Source of the DNA: JAZGDL01 sp036477795
GTDB lineage: Bacteria > Planctomycetota > Phycisphaerae > UBA1845
Reading direction: 5' to 3'
Assembly (NCBI GenBank): GCA_036477795.1
Contig: JAZGDL010000550.1
Coordinates: forward strand, 1 to 19,500
DNA length: 19,500 nucleotides
In this document: positions 1 through 7,901 of the stretch, one piece after another
Layout of the letters: each line of letters starts with the position of its first letter
How positions within the stretch are numbered: position 1 is the stretch's first letter
Position numbers and translations under genes: made by a program
The notes under the pieces: model-generated
The model's database searches: none
What the model saw: the letters and a program-made list of their open reading frames with translations, nothing else
Told to the model about the DNA's origin: nothing

Positions 1-2
1 AA

Positions 3-419
3 CGCGAGCGGCACCTGTGTGAGCGCTGCGCCAATGAAGAGGGGGTCACCGCTCAGAAACACGAGTCCATCAACACCATCCTGGACAGCTTCATCAAGCA
101 CGCCGCCGGTGTGCAGAAGATGTCGGAGACGCCTTGCGCGGATTGCGGTACCACCTTCCGCGAGTTTCGCAGCCAGGGCCTTTTGGGCTGTGCGCGCTGT
201 TACACGGCGTTCGAAAAGCCATTGCTGTCGTTGATCGAGCGAGCCCATGAGGGGGCCACGCACCACGTGGGCAAGGTGCCTTCCCGCCTGGGGGGTGAAC
301 CGTCAATCCACACCCGCATCGCCCAAACGCGGCGTCAGTTGCGGGAAGCAATCAAGCAGGAAGACTACGAGGCGGCTGCGAGGCTCCGCGACGAGATAAA
401 GGAAATCGAATCACCGTGA
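3..419 (+). CDS. mcsA: McsA, zinc-binding activator of arginine kinase McsB (5' partial)
   Basis: This is the 3' part of an McsA-like protein; the reading frame is open to the left edge of the window, so the true start lies outside. What is visible: a zinc-binding CxxC pair near the edge (LCERCA), two more CxxC pairs (CADCG and CARCY) about 20-25 residues apart, then a C-terminal UVR motif (EDYEAAARLRDEIKEIE) like those of UvrB/UvrC and Clp-associated factors. In Firmicutes, McsA binds zinc and activates the protein-arginine kinase McsB, which marks damaged proteins and the repressor CtsR for ClpCP. The stop codon TGA (417-419) overlaps the GTG start of mcsB, so the two are almost certainly translationally coupled. 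No ctsR or clpC is visible here; they could lie to the left. Confidence 0.9.
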   Translation, partial: RERHLCERCANEEGVTAQKHESINTILDSFIKHAAGVQKMSETPCADCGTTFREFRSQGLLGCARCYTAFEKPLLSLIERAHEGATHHVGKVPSRLGGEPSIHTRIAQTRRQLREAIKQEDYEAAARLRDEIKEIESP

Positions 420-1474
420 CCATCGACGATCTTACCAGAAAGATGGGTGAATGGTTGCGCGGAGACGGGCCTTACGCGGACGTGGTTATCTCCTCGCGGG
501 TGCGCCTGGCCCGCAATATCGCCGGATTCCCGTTTCTGTCCAAGGCCGGCGAGGACGACCGCAAACAGATCTTTCGCCTGCTGTCCGATTGCATTTCCGA
601 GCTCAGCCTGGGTGACGACGCCATCTTCGTCGACGTCGATGCCGTTCAAGATCTCGACCGGCAGTTGCTGGTGGAGCGGCATCTGATCAGCAAGCAGCAC
701 GCCGAGGGCGAGGGCACCCGTGGCGTGGCCATCTCCGGCGGCGAGCGCCGCGCCCTGATGATCAATGAGGAGGACCATCTCCGCGTACAGGTACTGAGAA
801 GCGGGTTGCAGCTTTCCGCCTTGTACGAGGAGATCAATCAGCTCGACGACGCCATCGAGAAGAACGTGGAGTACGCGTTTGACAGGCGCCTGGGATTCTT
901 GACCGCCTGCCCCACCAACGTGGGCACCGGCATTCGCGTGTCGGTCATGCTGCACCTGCCGGCCATGAAGCTGACCGACCAGATCGAGCAGATGTTCAGG
1001 GCCATCAAGGACATGAAGCTGGCTGTGCGCGGGCTCTACGGCGAGGGGACCGACGCGGTCGGAGATTTCTTCCAGGTGTCCAACCAGATCACCCTGGGGC
1101 GAACCGAGGAGGAAATCGTCGAGGAGTTCGGCACGCAGATCATCCCGCGGTTTGTCGAATACGAGATGGCGGCGCGGAAGATGCTGCTGGACGAGCGCAC
1201 CAGTTTGCTGGATGACAAGGTCTGGCGGGCCTACGGCACTCTGGAGAATGCCCGGGCCCTCAGCAGCGATGAAGCCCTGTTCCTCCTCTCTCATCTACGC
1301 ATGGGCGTCAATATGGGACGGTGCGACAAAGTTGATCTTCACACCGTCAACGAGATGTTCATCCGCACTCAACCCGCACACCTTCAGAAGCTCAGCGGCC
1401 GGCGGCTGGGAGGCGAGGAGAGAAGCGTCATCCGGGCTGAATACCTGCGCAATGCCCTGGCCTCGCGCAATTGA
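416..1474 (+). CDS. mcsB: Protein-arginine kinase McsB
   Basis: This 352-residue protein belongs to the ATP:guanido phosphotransferase family and is expected to phosphorylate arginine side chains of proteins. The N-terminus has the family block VISSRVRLARNIAGFPF (about residues 24-40). NEEDHLRVQ near residues 117-125 is the family's active-site region, and the catalytic cysteine lies in CPTNVGTG at C165. RGLYGEGT and SNQITLGRTEEEIV follow as in McsB. Its length matches the bacterial family (about 350 residues). The start is GTG at 416, inside the mcsA stop, which keeps the usual McsB N-terminus (KMGEWL). The neighbouring mcsA fixes the role as the cytoplasmic stress/protein-quality kinase rather than an arginine or creatine kinase. 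No regulator site is visible in this part. Confidence 0.95.
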   Translation: MTIDDLTRKMGEWLRGDGPYADVVISSRVRLARNIAGFPFLSKAGEDDRKQIFRLLSDCISELSLGDDAIFVDVDAVQDLDRQLLVERHLISKQHAEGEGTRGVAISGGERRALMINEEDHLRVQVLRSGLQLSALYEEINQLDDAIEKNVEYAFDRRLGFLTACPTNVGTGIRVSVMLHLPAMKLTDQIEQMFRAIKDMKLAVRGLYGEGTDAVGDFFQVSNQITLGRTEEEIVEEFGTQIIPRFVEYEMAARKMLLDERTSLLDDKVWRAYGTLENARALSSDEALFLLSHLRMGVNMGRCDKVDLHTVNEMFIRTQPAHLQKLSGRRLGGEERSVIRAEYLRNALASRN

Positions 1475-1480
1475 CCAAAT

Positions 1481-1581
1481 AGCGAATTGCGAATAGCGAA
1501 TAGCGAATGCAGAATGGCGAATAGCGAATAGGGTGTTCGTAGCCCCCATTCGCCATTCTGCATTCGCTATTCGCCATTCGG
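1481..1581 (+). repeat. Heptamer array AGCGAAT with a 27-bp inverted repeat
   Basis: The gap between mcsB and lysS is filled by NGCGAAT units at a 7-base period (1481-1530). It then continues as the reverse complement in ATTCGCC/ATTCTGC/ATTCGCT units (1548-1579). Bases 1496-1522 and 1548-1574 are perfect reverse complements over 27 bp, with a 25-base spacer, and even the odd unit GCAGAAT is matched on the other arm. Outside one mismatch the pairing continues for 5 more bases (1490-1494 with 1576-1580). No T-run follows, so it is not a typical terminator. A second copy of the same family lies at 5513-5575. Confidence 0.9.
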
Positions 1582-1607
1582 GATGGGTTGCTGCATATGG
1601 ATGAGTG

Positions 1608-3065
1608 ATGAGCACCGAGGATGAGCTGAGACAGGAGCGGCGGAACAAAGCGGCCAAGCTGCGGGCGCTGTCGGTGGACCCCTTCGGTGGACGTTTTGCA
1701 GATGTGACGTCCGTGGCCGACGTACGGGCGCGGGCGGAGCAGTTGGGGATCGACACCGGGAGCATGGTCGACCAGGAGCGGGCCCGGGTTGCCGGCCGGG
1801 TGGTGCTGCAACGGGTGATGGGTAACCTGATCTTCCTGACTGTGCGCGACGCCACCGGTGATCTCCAGTTCGGCCTGTCGAAGAAAACTCTGAGCGACTC
1901 CTGGCCGGTCATCAAGCTGTTGGACCTGGGTGACATCATCGGCGGCGACGGCTGTCTGGGCCGGACCAAGACGGGTGAGCTGACCCTTTGGGTGGATGGT
2001 TTCAGGATGCTGTGCAAATCGCTTCATCCGCCGCCGGCTAAGTGGCACGGTCTGACCGATGTGGAGCTTCGCTATCGGCACCGCTACGTCGATCTTTTCA
2101 GCAATCCCGGGGTTTTGCAGGTTTTCAAGCAGCGCAGCGTGATTACGCAGGCGGTGCGGGACTACCTGCTGGGCTGCGGATACATCGAGGTGGAGACGCC
2201 GGCGCTGCAGCCGATCTACGGCGGAGCGGCGGCCAGGCCTTTCACCACCCATCACAACACCCTGGACATCGACCTCTTCCTAAGGATCAGCCCCGAGCTC
2301 TATCTCAAGCGATTGCTGGTGGGCGGGATGGAGCGAGTGTTTGAGGTCAGCCGCAACTTTCGTAACGAGGGCATCAGTTTTAAGCACAATCCCGAGTTCA
2401 CCATGGTCGAACTGTACGAAGCCTACGCCGACTACGAAGTAATGATGGAGCGCGTCGAGGGCATGACCGCGTTGGCTATTGAACGGCTGGATGGCAACTT
2501 CAAACGCACGTTCGGTGAACACGAGATCGACTACACGCTGCCCTGGGCGCGGAGGAAATATTCGGATCTGCTGGAGGAATACGCCGGTGTGTCGATGGCT
2601 GAGATGCCGGGCGTGCGCCGCAAGGCGGCCGAGCTGGGCATCGATCACGCCGCAATGGCTGATGCCGTGGTGGTTAGCGAGGTGTTTGACCGGACCGTTG
2701 AGGATCATCTGATTCAACCGACGTTCGTTTATGATTACCCGGCAGCCATTTGCCCGTTGACCAGACGGCATCCGGAAAACCCGGAGTTGGCGCTAAGGTT
2801 CGAGGCCATTGTCTGCGGCATGGAACTGGGCAATGCCTATACCGAGTTGAACGATCCGCAGGCCCAACGCTCCAACTTGGAGCAACAACTGGGGGGTCAG
2901 AATGAAACGATGGCCATCATGGATGAGGATTTCATCCTGGCCCTGGAGTACGGTATGCCGCCGGCGGGCGGATTGGGGGTCGGGCTGGATCGGCTGATCA
3001 TGTTGCTGACCAACAGCTCCAGCATCCGCGACGTGATTCTGTTCCCTCTACAGAGGCCTCGCTAG
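1608..3065 (+). CDS. lysS: Lysyl-tRNA synthetase, class II
   Basis: This cytoplasmic enzyme charges tRNA-Lys with lysine. The order of parts is typical of LysS: a charged N-terminal helix, an OB-fold anticodon-binding domain (about residues 55-130, with VAGRVVLQRVMGNLIFLTVRD), then the class II catalytic core. In the core, motif 2 is FEVSRNFRNEGISFKHNPEFT and the C-terminal motif 3 is GLGVGLDRLIMLL (about residues 455-467) followed by RDVILFP. The 485-residue length is normal. The start is either GTG at 1605 or, more likely, the directly following ATG at 1608; the ribosome binding site is weak (GGATG/GATGAG upstream). It stands between two repeat clusters and may be its own transcription unit. 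Confidence 0.96.
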   Translation: MSTEDELRQERRNKAAKLRALSVDPFGGRFADVTSVADVRARAEQLGIDTGSMVDQERARVAGRVVLQRVMGNLIFLTVRDATGDLQFGLSKKTLSDSWPVIKLLDLGDIIGGDGCLGRTKTGELTLWVDGFRMLCKSLHPPPAKWHGLTDVELRYRHRYVDLFSNPGVLQVFKQRSVITQAVRDYLLGCGYIEVETPALQPIYGGAAARPFTTHHNTLDIDLFLRISPELYLKRLLVGGMERVFEVSRNFRNEGISFKHNPEFTMVELYEAYADYEVMMERVEGMTALAIERLDGNFKRTFGEHEIDYTLPWARRKYSDLLEEYAGVSMAEMPGVRRKAAELGIDHAAMADAVVVSEVFDRTVEDHLIQPTFVYDYPAAICPLTRRHPENPELALRFEAIVCGMELGNAYTELNDPQAQRSNLEQQLGGQNETMAIMDEDFILALEYGMPPAGGLGVGLDRLIMLLTNSSSIRDVILFPLQRPR

Positions 3066-3091
3066 TGGCGCGTCAACGTCCGAACTTTGGG

Positions 3092-3217
3092 GTCGGGTGG
3101 CCCACCTCCTCTGGAGGTGGGGGAGCCGATGATCGTCGGGCGGTTCACCTGAGCGTATATCATCGCGTCCCCCATGTCCAAAGGACATGGGCCACCCGAC
3201 AGGCTAGAAAGCCTGTC
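3092..3217 (+). repeat. Compound hairpin element (REP/BIME-like)
   Basis: An outer 13-bp inverted repeat, GTCGGGTGGCCCA at 3092-3104 and TGGGCCACCCGAC at 3188-3200, encloses two inner hairpins. These are CCCACCTCC-TCT-GGAGGTGGG (3101-3121) and CCCATGTCC-AAA-GGACATGGG (3171-3191). A third hairpin, GACAGGCT-AGAA-AGCCTGTC (3198-3217), follows directly. The second and third share no coding potential with their neighbours, and the modules recur at 9681-9730 and 9865-9884. The element fills the gap between lysS and the LolC-like gene. It could act on the lysS transcript 3' end, but no U-tract is present. Confidence 0.85.
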
Positions 3218-3250
3218 CCACAGCGATAACCACGGAAGGTTTCCTCTGGC

Positions 3251-4799
3251 ATGTACAAACTCTTCCTGACGCTTCGCTATCTGCGCAAACGGCGGATCGC
3301 CATTTTTGCGGTGATCAGCGTGTGGCTTTGCGTGGCGATGGTGGTGATCGTCATCAGCGTCATGGGGGGCTTTTTGGATACTTTGAAAGAACGGTCGCGG
3401 GGGCTGCTCAGTGACATCGTCATTGACAACCGCACGCTGGTGGGATTCGGGTTCTATCAGGAGTTTATCGAGCATCTCAAACGGGCCATCCCAGATCAGA
3501 TCGCGGCGGCCACTCCGGTGATATACAACTACGGTATCATCCGTGTGGCGGGTGAATCCTACACCAAGATGGTACGTGTGGTGGGGATACGCCTGAAGGA
3601 GTATGAGCAGGTCAACGATTTCTCGAACAGCCTGTATTACGACAAGTACTATCCCGGCACGACCACTCTGGGTCCGCAGCTTCAGCCGTTTGCGGGCTTC
3701 TCGCGCGAGGGCATGGTTGCGCTGCCGCCGGATCATGAGGCGGCCTTCAAGCGCTTCGCCCGGGACCATCCCGAAGCCCACGGATTCGAATCCGTGGGAT
3801 CCATCAAACCGGGCAAGTTCGCGTTTTCCGAGACCGGGCTGCCGGGCTACTTCGATGAAGAGGGGGACCAGGCTCCGGGCGTGATCGTGGGGTGCAGCAT
3901 TCTGAACGAACGGAACGAGGTGGGAGAATATGTGCGTATCTATCCGCGCGGGACGAAGCTGCTGTTGACCGTCTTGCCGTTGAAACGCAGCGGCGGGCTC
4001 AGTGCCGAGAGGGCCATCACGGCGGTAGTGCGGATGGCGGATGATTCGCTGACCCGGGTGTATGAAATCGACAACCTGTGTGTGTACGTGGACTTCGACC
4101 TGCTGCAAGAGTGGCTGGCGATGACGCCGGCGGAACTGGAAGAGGGCGGGTTTGCGCCGGCGCGGACCTCGCAGGTCTTGGTGAGTCTGCCGGACGGGGC
4201 CGATCTTGAAGAGGGACGGGCCCGTATCGAAGCTGAATGGAAGCGCTTCTTGAGCAATCTGGACGTTCCCATCCTCTCTACCGACGCATCCCTGTTGGGC
4301 TACGTGACGGTGGAGACCTGGGAGGAGCGGCAGGTCCAATTCATTCGCGCCGTGGAGAAGGAGAAGATTCTGGTCACGCTGCTGTTTTCGGTGATCAGCC
4401 TGGTGGCGGTGGTTCTGATCGGTTGCATTTTCTGGATGATCGTGAACCAGAAGACGCGTGATATCGGAATCATCAAGAGCGTGGGAGCGTCGCCCATCGG
4501 CATCGCCATGGTGTTCGTGGGGTTCGGTGCGGCGGTGGGTGTGCTGGGGGCGGTTCTGGGGGGTTCCAGCGGTGCGGTGTTTGTGTGGTACATTAACGAT
4601 ATTCAGGACGCGCTGGTGCGCCTGCATCCGCAGCTTCGGGTGTGGAGCCCGGACGTATATACCTTCGAGCGCATCCCCAACGTCGTGAAATGGCACGAGG
4701 TGGCGTGGATCGCGGCGGTGGCGGTGGTGGCGTCGGTGCTGGGCGCCTTGATACCGGCGGTGATCGCCGGGCGGGTCTGGCCCGCCGAGGCCTTGCGCT

Positions 4800-4807
<8 letters not shown>
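3251..4807 (+). CDS. LolC/LolE-like ABC transporter permease (FtsX/MacB superfamily)
   Basis: This is an inner-membrane permease of the type that extracts lipoproteins for transfer to the outer membrane. It has one N-terminal membrane segment (about residues 17-39, AVISVWLCVAMVVIVISVMG) followed by a large extracytoplasmic domain. Three C-terminal segments come next (about 375-402, 417-448 and 478-508), the FtsX-type arrangement. At 518 residues it is about 100 longer than E. coli LolC/E, and the extra length lies in the extracytoplasmic part. The gene overlaps the downstream LolD-like ATPase gene by 8 bases, so the two form one transporter. A weak GGAAGG lies 11 bases before the ATG. A single permease suggests a homodimer rather than a LolC+LolE pair. 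Another substrate, such as a macrolide or peptide, cannot be excluded. Confidence 0.82.
3777..3798. repeat. Perfect 22-base palindrome inside the LolC-like gene
   Basis: The arms CCCACGGATTC and GAATCCGTGGG meet with no spacer, and both are read as codons for AHGFESVGS in the extracytoplasmic domain. The core GGATTCGAATCC resembles the end of the intergenic array near 16158-16174 (CGGATTTGAATCCGTGGG), which suggests that a dispersed repeat module was absorbed into the coding sequence. Confidence 0.8.
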
Positions 4808-5495
<688 letters not shown>

Positions 5496-5512
5496 AAACG
5501 GGGATGCGAGGT

Positions 5513-5575
5513 AGCGAATAGCGAATGATGAGTCCATGCCCTTTCTGAATTCGCTATTCGCCATTCGCTATTCTC
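5513..5575 (+). repeat. Heptamer array AGCGAAT, second copy
   Basis: Two AGCGAAT units (5513-5526) are followed, after 22 bases, by ATTCGCT/ATTCGCC/ATTCGCT units (5549-5573). GCGAATAGCGAAT at 5514-5526 and ATTCGCTATTCGC at 5549-5561 are perfect reverse complements. This is the same family as 1481-1581, shorter, and placed between the ABC transporter genes and the aminotransferase gene. Confidence 0.85.
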
Positions 5576-5598
5576 CGGCACATTAGAAAGGAGTGAAC

Positions 5599-6537
5599 AT
5601 GATCACCGCATCGGAATCACCAATGGCCAGCCGTAAGAATCCGTTCGCCCCCAATCCTGATCTGCGTATCTGGCTCGACGGGGAGCTGGTCCCGGAGAGT
5701 GAGGCCCGCGTCAGTGTGTTCGACCACGGCCTGCTGTACGGGGATGGCGTGTTCGAGGGCATCCGCGTTTACAACGGCAAGATCTTCAAGGAGCAGGAGC
5801 ATCTGGACCGGCTCTTTGAGTCGGCCAAGTGTATCCTTCTGCAAGTGCCCATGACCCGCGAAGAGGTCAGTCGGGCGATGTACGCCGCGATAGAAGCGAA
5901 CCAAATCGTCGACGGCTATATCCGCCTTCTGGTGACGCGTGGTGTCGGCCTGCTGGGCATCGCAATCGACAAGGCGGCCTGTCCGTCGGTGATCGTGATT
6001 GCCGCCAGCATCCAGCTTTACCCGGCGGAGCTTTACCAACGCGGTCTGCGGTGCATTACCGCGGGCACGCTGCGCAATCATCCTTCGGCGACCTCCCCGC
6101 GGGTCAAATCGCTGAACTATCTAAACAACATAATGGCCAAGACCGAAGCCAAGAACGCCGGCGCCGATGAGGCGATCATGCTGAATGCCGAAGGGCATGT
6201 TACCGAGGGCACCGGTGACAATTTATTCATCGTGCGCCGTGGGGAGTTGCACACACCTCCGCCCAGTGACGGCATCCTTGAAGGGATTACACGTCGGCTG
6301 GTGATGGAACTGGCATCCGAAAGCGGGCATGCGGTTTTTGAATCCACGCTCATTCGCCACGACGTTTACGTTGCGGATGAGTGCTTCCTGACCGGAACGG
6401 CCGCTGAGATCATCCCCGTGGTGTCGCTTGACCGGCGGGTGATCGGGGACGGCAAACCAGGTCCGATTACCAGAGCGCTCATGGAGAAGTTTGTGGCCTA
6501 TCGCAAGAAGGTTGGAGGTTGTAAGGTTCAAGGTTAG
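5599..6537 (+). CDS. ilvE: Branched-chain amino acid aminotransferase (PLP class IV)
   Basis: This cytoplasmic PLP enzyme most likely transfers the amino group between glutamate and the 2-oxoacids of Leu, Ile and Val. It has the class IV fold with FDHGLLYGDGVFEGIR near the N-terminus and the PLP lysine K170 in RVKSLNYLNNIMAK. DEAIMLNAEGHVTEGTGDNLF and the late TGTAAEIIPV cofactor block follow. The SLNYL and EGTGDN motifs favour IlvE over D-alanine aminotransferase or aminodeoxychorismate lyase, although D-amino acid transfer cannot be excluded. The start is ATG 5599, because AAAGGAG (5587-5593) lies 5 bases before it; an upstream in-frame GTG at 5593 overlaps this site. The last residues (KKVGGCKVQG) are encoded by the beginning of the GGTT-type heptamer array, so the C-terminus may be recent. 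Confidence 0.92.
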   Translation: MITASESPMASRKNPFAPNPDLRIWLDGELVPESEARVSVFDHGLLYGDGVFEGIRVYNGKIFKEQEHLDRLFESAKCILLQVPMTREEVSRAMYAAIEANQIVDGYIRLLVTRGVGLLGIAIDKAACPSVIVIAASIQLYPAELYQRGLRCITAGTLRNHPSATSPRVKSLNYLNNIMAKTEAKNAGADEAIMLNAEGHVTEGTGDNLFIVRRGELHTPPPSDGILEGITRRLVMELASESGHAVFESTLIRHDVYVADECFLTGTAAEIIPVVSLDRRVIGDGKPGPITRALMEKFVAYRKKVGGCKVQG

Positions 6538-6587
6538 AGGTTCCAAGGCGCGACTTTCAACCTTCAACCTTCAACCTTCAACCTTGG
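6511..6587 (+). repeat. Heptamer array AGGTTNN/TTCAACC, running into ilvE
   Basis: Degenerate AGGTT-type units at about 7-8 base spacing run from within the last codons of ilvE to 6548. Four perfect tandem TTCAACC units follow at 6556-6583. The two halves are imperfect reverse complements (GGTTGAA/AAGGTT against TTCAACCTT), so this is again an inverted-repeat array, with a different heptamer from the AGCGAAT family. The ilvE stop codon TAG (6535-6537) lies inside the left half. Confidence 0.85.
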
Positions 6588-6650
6588 TCCAGATGAGGCA
6601 TGGATATTCTGCCGATAGCACCAACGTCGGATAGGACGGGAGTGTGTGCT

Positions 6651-6872
6651 ATGAGCGGCTGGGGTGTCCTGGTCACGTTGGGAATTTCCGTAGGGGGCGG
6701 CCTGCTCTTCCTTAGCGTCGTCGCGGACGACCTGCAACGAGCGAACGTCGACTTGGACATTCGGAAGTCGAGGCGCGAGCAGGCCCGCAAGGAACGCCTC
6801 GAGCACGAGGAAGCTCTGCGGAGGGCAGCCGCTGCCGATCAACGACAGCCCGCCGGAGCGCCGGCACCATAG
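6651..6872 (+). CDS. Small single-pass membrane protein, unknown function
   Basis: This 73-residue product has one hydrophobic segment near the N-terminus (about residues 5-23, VLVTLGISVGGGLLFLSVV). A charged, probably helical stretch rich in Arg, Lys and Glu (ESRREQARKERLEHEEALRR-like) and a Pro/Ala tail follow. The ATG at 6651 is preferred because GGGAG (6638-6642) lies 8 bases upstream; an in-frame ATG at 6600 has no usable spacing. I do not recognise a family. The gene sits alone between the ilvE-side array and the convergent response regulator gene. The clean TM-plus-basic-helix layout and the ribosome binding site are the reasons to accept it. Confidence 0.55.
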   Translation: MSGWGVLVTLGISVGGGLLFLSVVADDLQRANVDLDIRKSRREQARKERLEHEEALRRAAAADQRQPAGAPAP

Positions 6873-6910
6873 GCGTACAGCGCAAGGTCACGCTGGGCCC
6901 TTACTTATTA

Positions 6911-6993
6911 GAATCCCTTCTCGGTTCCTCTTCCTGGCCGGCCACTGGAAGGGATTCCCGCAGCGGATGGGTGCGAGAAAGGATTCTCGCACC
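6911..6993. repeat. Compound hairpin element with GGTGCGAGAA module
   Basis: GAATCCCTTC (6911-6920) pairs with GAAGGGATTC (6948-6957). A second hairpin, GGTGCGAGAA-AGGA-TTCTCGCACC, lies at 6970-6993. The 10-base arms of the second hairpin are identical to those at 9832-9855, and CCCTTCTCGGT at 6915-6925 is the reverse complement of part of the hairpin at 9928-9949. The element fills the gap between two convergent genes (small membrane protein and response regulator). I see nothing coding in 6873-7052. Confidence 0.85.
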
Positions 6994-7045
6994 AGCATTC
7001 TTGTCTACCCCGGCTCTCCGATCTATGCGTGCTCGGCGTTGAATT

Positions 7046-7065
7046 ATTCGTGCTAAGGCACGAAT
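7046..7065 (-). terminator. Possible hairpin over the response regulator stop codon
   Basis: ATTCGTGC (7046-7053) and GCACGAAT (7058-7065) form an 8-bp stem with a 4-base loop that contains part of the regulator stop codon. No run of U follows on the minus strand, so a Rho-independent terminator is not well supported. It may mark the transcript end or protect it. Confidence 0.3.
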
Positions 7066-7733
7066 TTGTAAACGATGGTGTGGACGGTGATGATGTGCTG
7101 GGGGTTTTTGGCGTCCTTTTCAATTTTGCGGCGTAGGGAGACTATGTGGTTGTCGACGGTGCGGTTGGTGGGGAAGGCGTCCAGACCCCATATCTTGTCG
7201 AGAAGATCGTTTCGGGGGACCGGCTCCTCAGCCCGGTCGGTGAGCATCTTGAGCAGTTCGATCTCGAAATAGCCCAGACTGAAAATCTGGTCGCCGCGGG
7301 TGACCTTTCCCTTAACCAGGTCAACCTCGGCGTCGCCGATCTTGAGAATCCGTGTGGTGGGAGCTTTGGCGCCGGCGTGGCGGAGCGCGACCTTGATGCG
7401 GGCCAGCAACTCGCGCACGCCGAAGGGCTTGGTAATGTAGTCGTCAGCGCCCAACTCCAAAGCCCGGACCACGTCCACCTCCTGCGAGCGGGCGGTGAGC
7501 ATGATGATGGGCACGGTGAAACCGGATTCGCGGATCTGACGGCAGACCTCGAAGCCGTCCAGCTTGGGCAACATGATGTCCAACAGGATCAGGTCGGGGC
7601 GTTGGGACTTGGCGATTTCGAGAGCTTTTTCGCCGTCAGCGGCTTCGAGCACTTCGTAACTTTCGAACTGCAGGTTGTCACGCAGGCCCATGGCCATGTC
7701 CGGTTCGTCCTCTGCTATCAGGATTCTTGCCAC
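7053..7733 (-). CDS. OmpR/PhoB-family response regulator
   Basis: This 226-residue cytoplasmic transcription factor has a receiver domain (residues 1-118) and a C-terminal winged-helix DNA-binding domain (about 130-226). The receiver keeps the acidic pocket E8-D9, the phosphoacceptor D52 (LILLDIMLP), T80 and K102 (ITKPF). The winged-helix part has the usual LTDRAEEPVPRNDLLDKIWG and NRTVDNHIVSLRRKIE recognition region. The start is GTG at 7733, with AAGGA about 8 bases upstream on this strand. It lies downstream of the histidine kinase gene on the same strand, 168 bases apart, so the two form a two-component system. The signal and the target genes cannot be read from the sequence. Confidence 0.94.
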   Translation of the reverse strand: MARILIAEDEPDMAMGLRDNLQFESYEVLEAADGEKALEIAKSQRPDLILLDIMLPKLDGFEVCRQIRESGFTVPIIMLTARSQEVDVVRALELGADDYITKPFGVRELLARIKVALRHAGAKAPTTRILKIGDAEVDLVKGKVTRGDQIFSLGYFEIELLKMLTDRAEEPVPRNDLLDKIWGLDAFPTNRTVDNHIVSLRRKIEKDAKNPQHIITVHTIVYKFVP

Positions 7734-7768
7734 TTGAGCTTCCTTTCGGGTTGACTGTCCTATCTACT

Positions 7769-7900
7769 GTAGTGTCTCACGCAGATGGCATATTATCCGA
7801 GACCCGACCGTAAGGGAGGGCAAACGCTACGCCCCGACGGAACCGCTCCCTCACGGTCGCGGCTCGGTTCGCGAAGAACACGCCAACTCCCAGACACTAC
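7769..7900. repeat. 132-bp element with terminal and internal inverted repeats, between kinase and regulator genes
   Basis: GTAGTGTCT (7769-7777) and AGACACTAC (7892-7900) are perfect 9-base reverse complements at the two ends. Inside, GACCGTAAGGGAG (7806-7818) and CTCCCTCACGGTC (7846-7858) pair in 12 of 13 positions. The element occupies almost the whole gap between the kinase and regulator genes. It is MITE-like in outline (short terminal inverted repeats, no ORF). I did not see a clear target-site duplication. Confidence 0.7.
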
Positions 7901-7901
7901 T

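Noticed and set aside
365..1294. 309-codon open frame on the minus strand
   Set aside because: Shadow of mcsB, whose catalytic motifs are intact; no motif in the antisense product.
1496..1574. Rho-independent terminator of mcsB
   Set aside because: The stem is A+T/G+C mixed with a 25-base loop and has no T-run; repeat ancestry explains it better.
1481..1581. CRISPR array
   Set aside because: Units are only 7 bases with no unique spacers, and the array folds back on itself.
3062..4696. 544-codon open frame on the minus strand
   Set aside because: It lies opposite the LolC-like gene, is rich in His, Arg and Gln from G+C-biased codon complement, and has no family motif. The plus strand protein has clear membrane segments and operon context.
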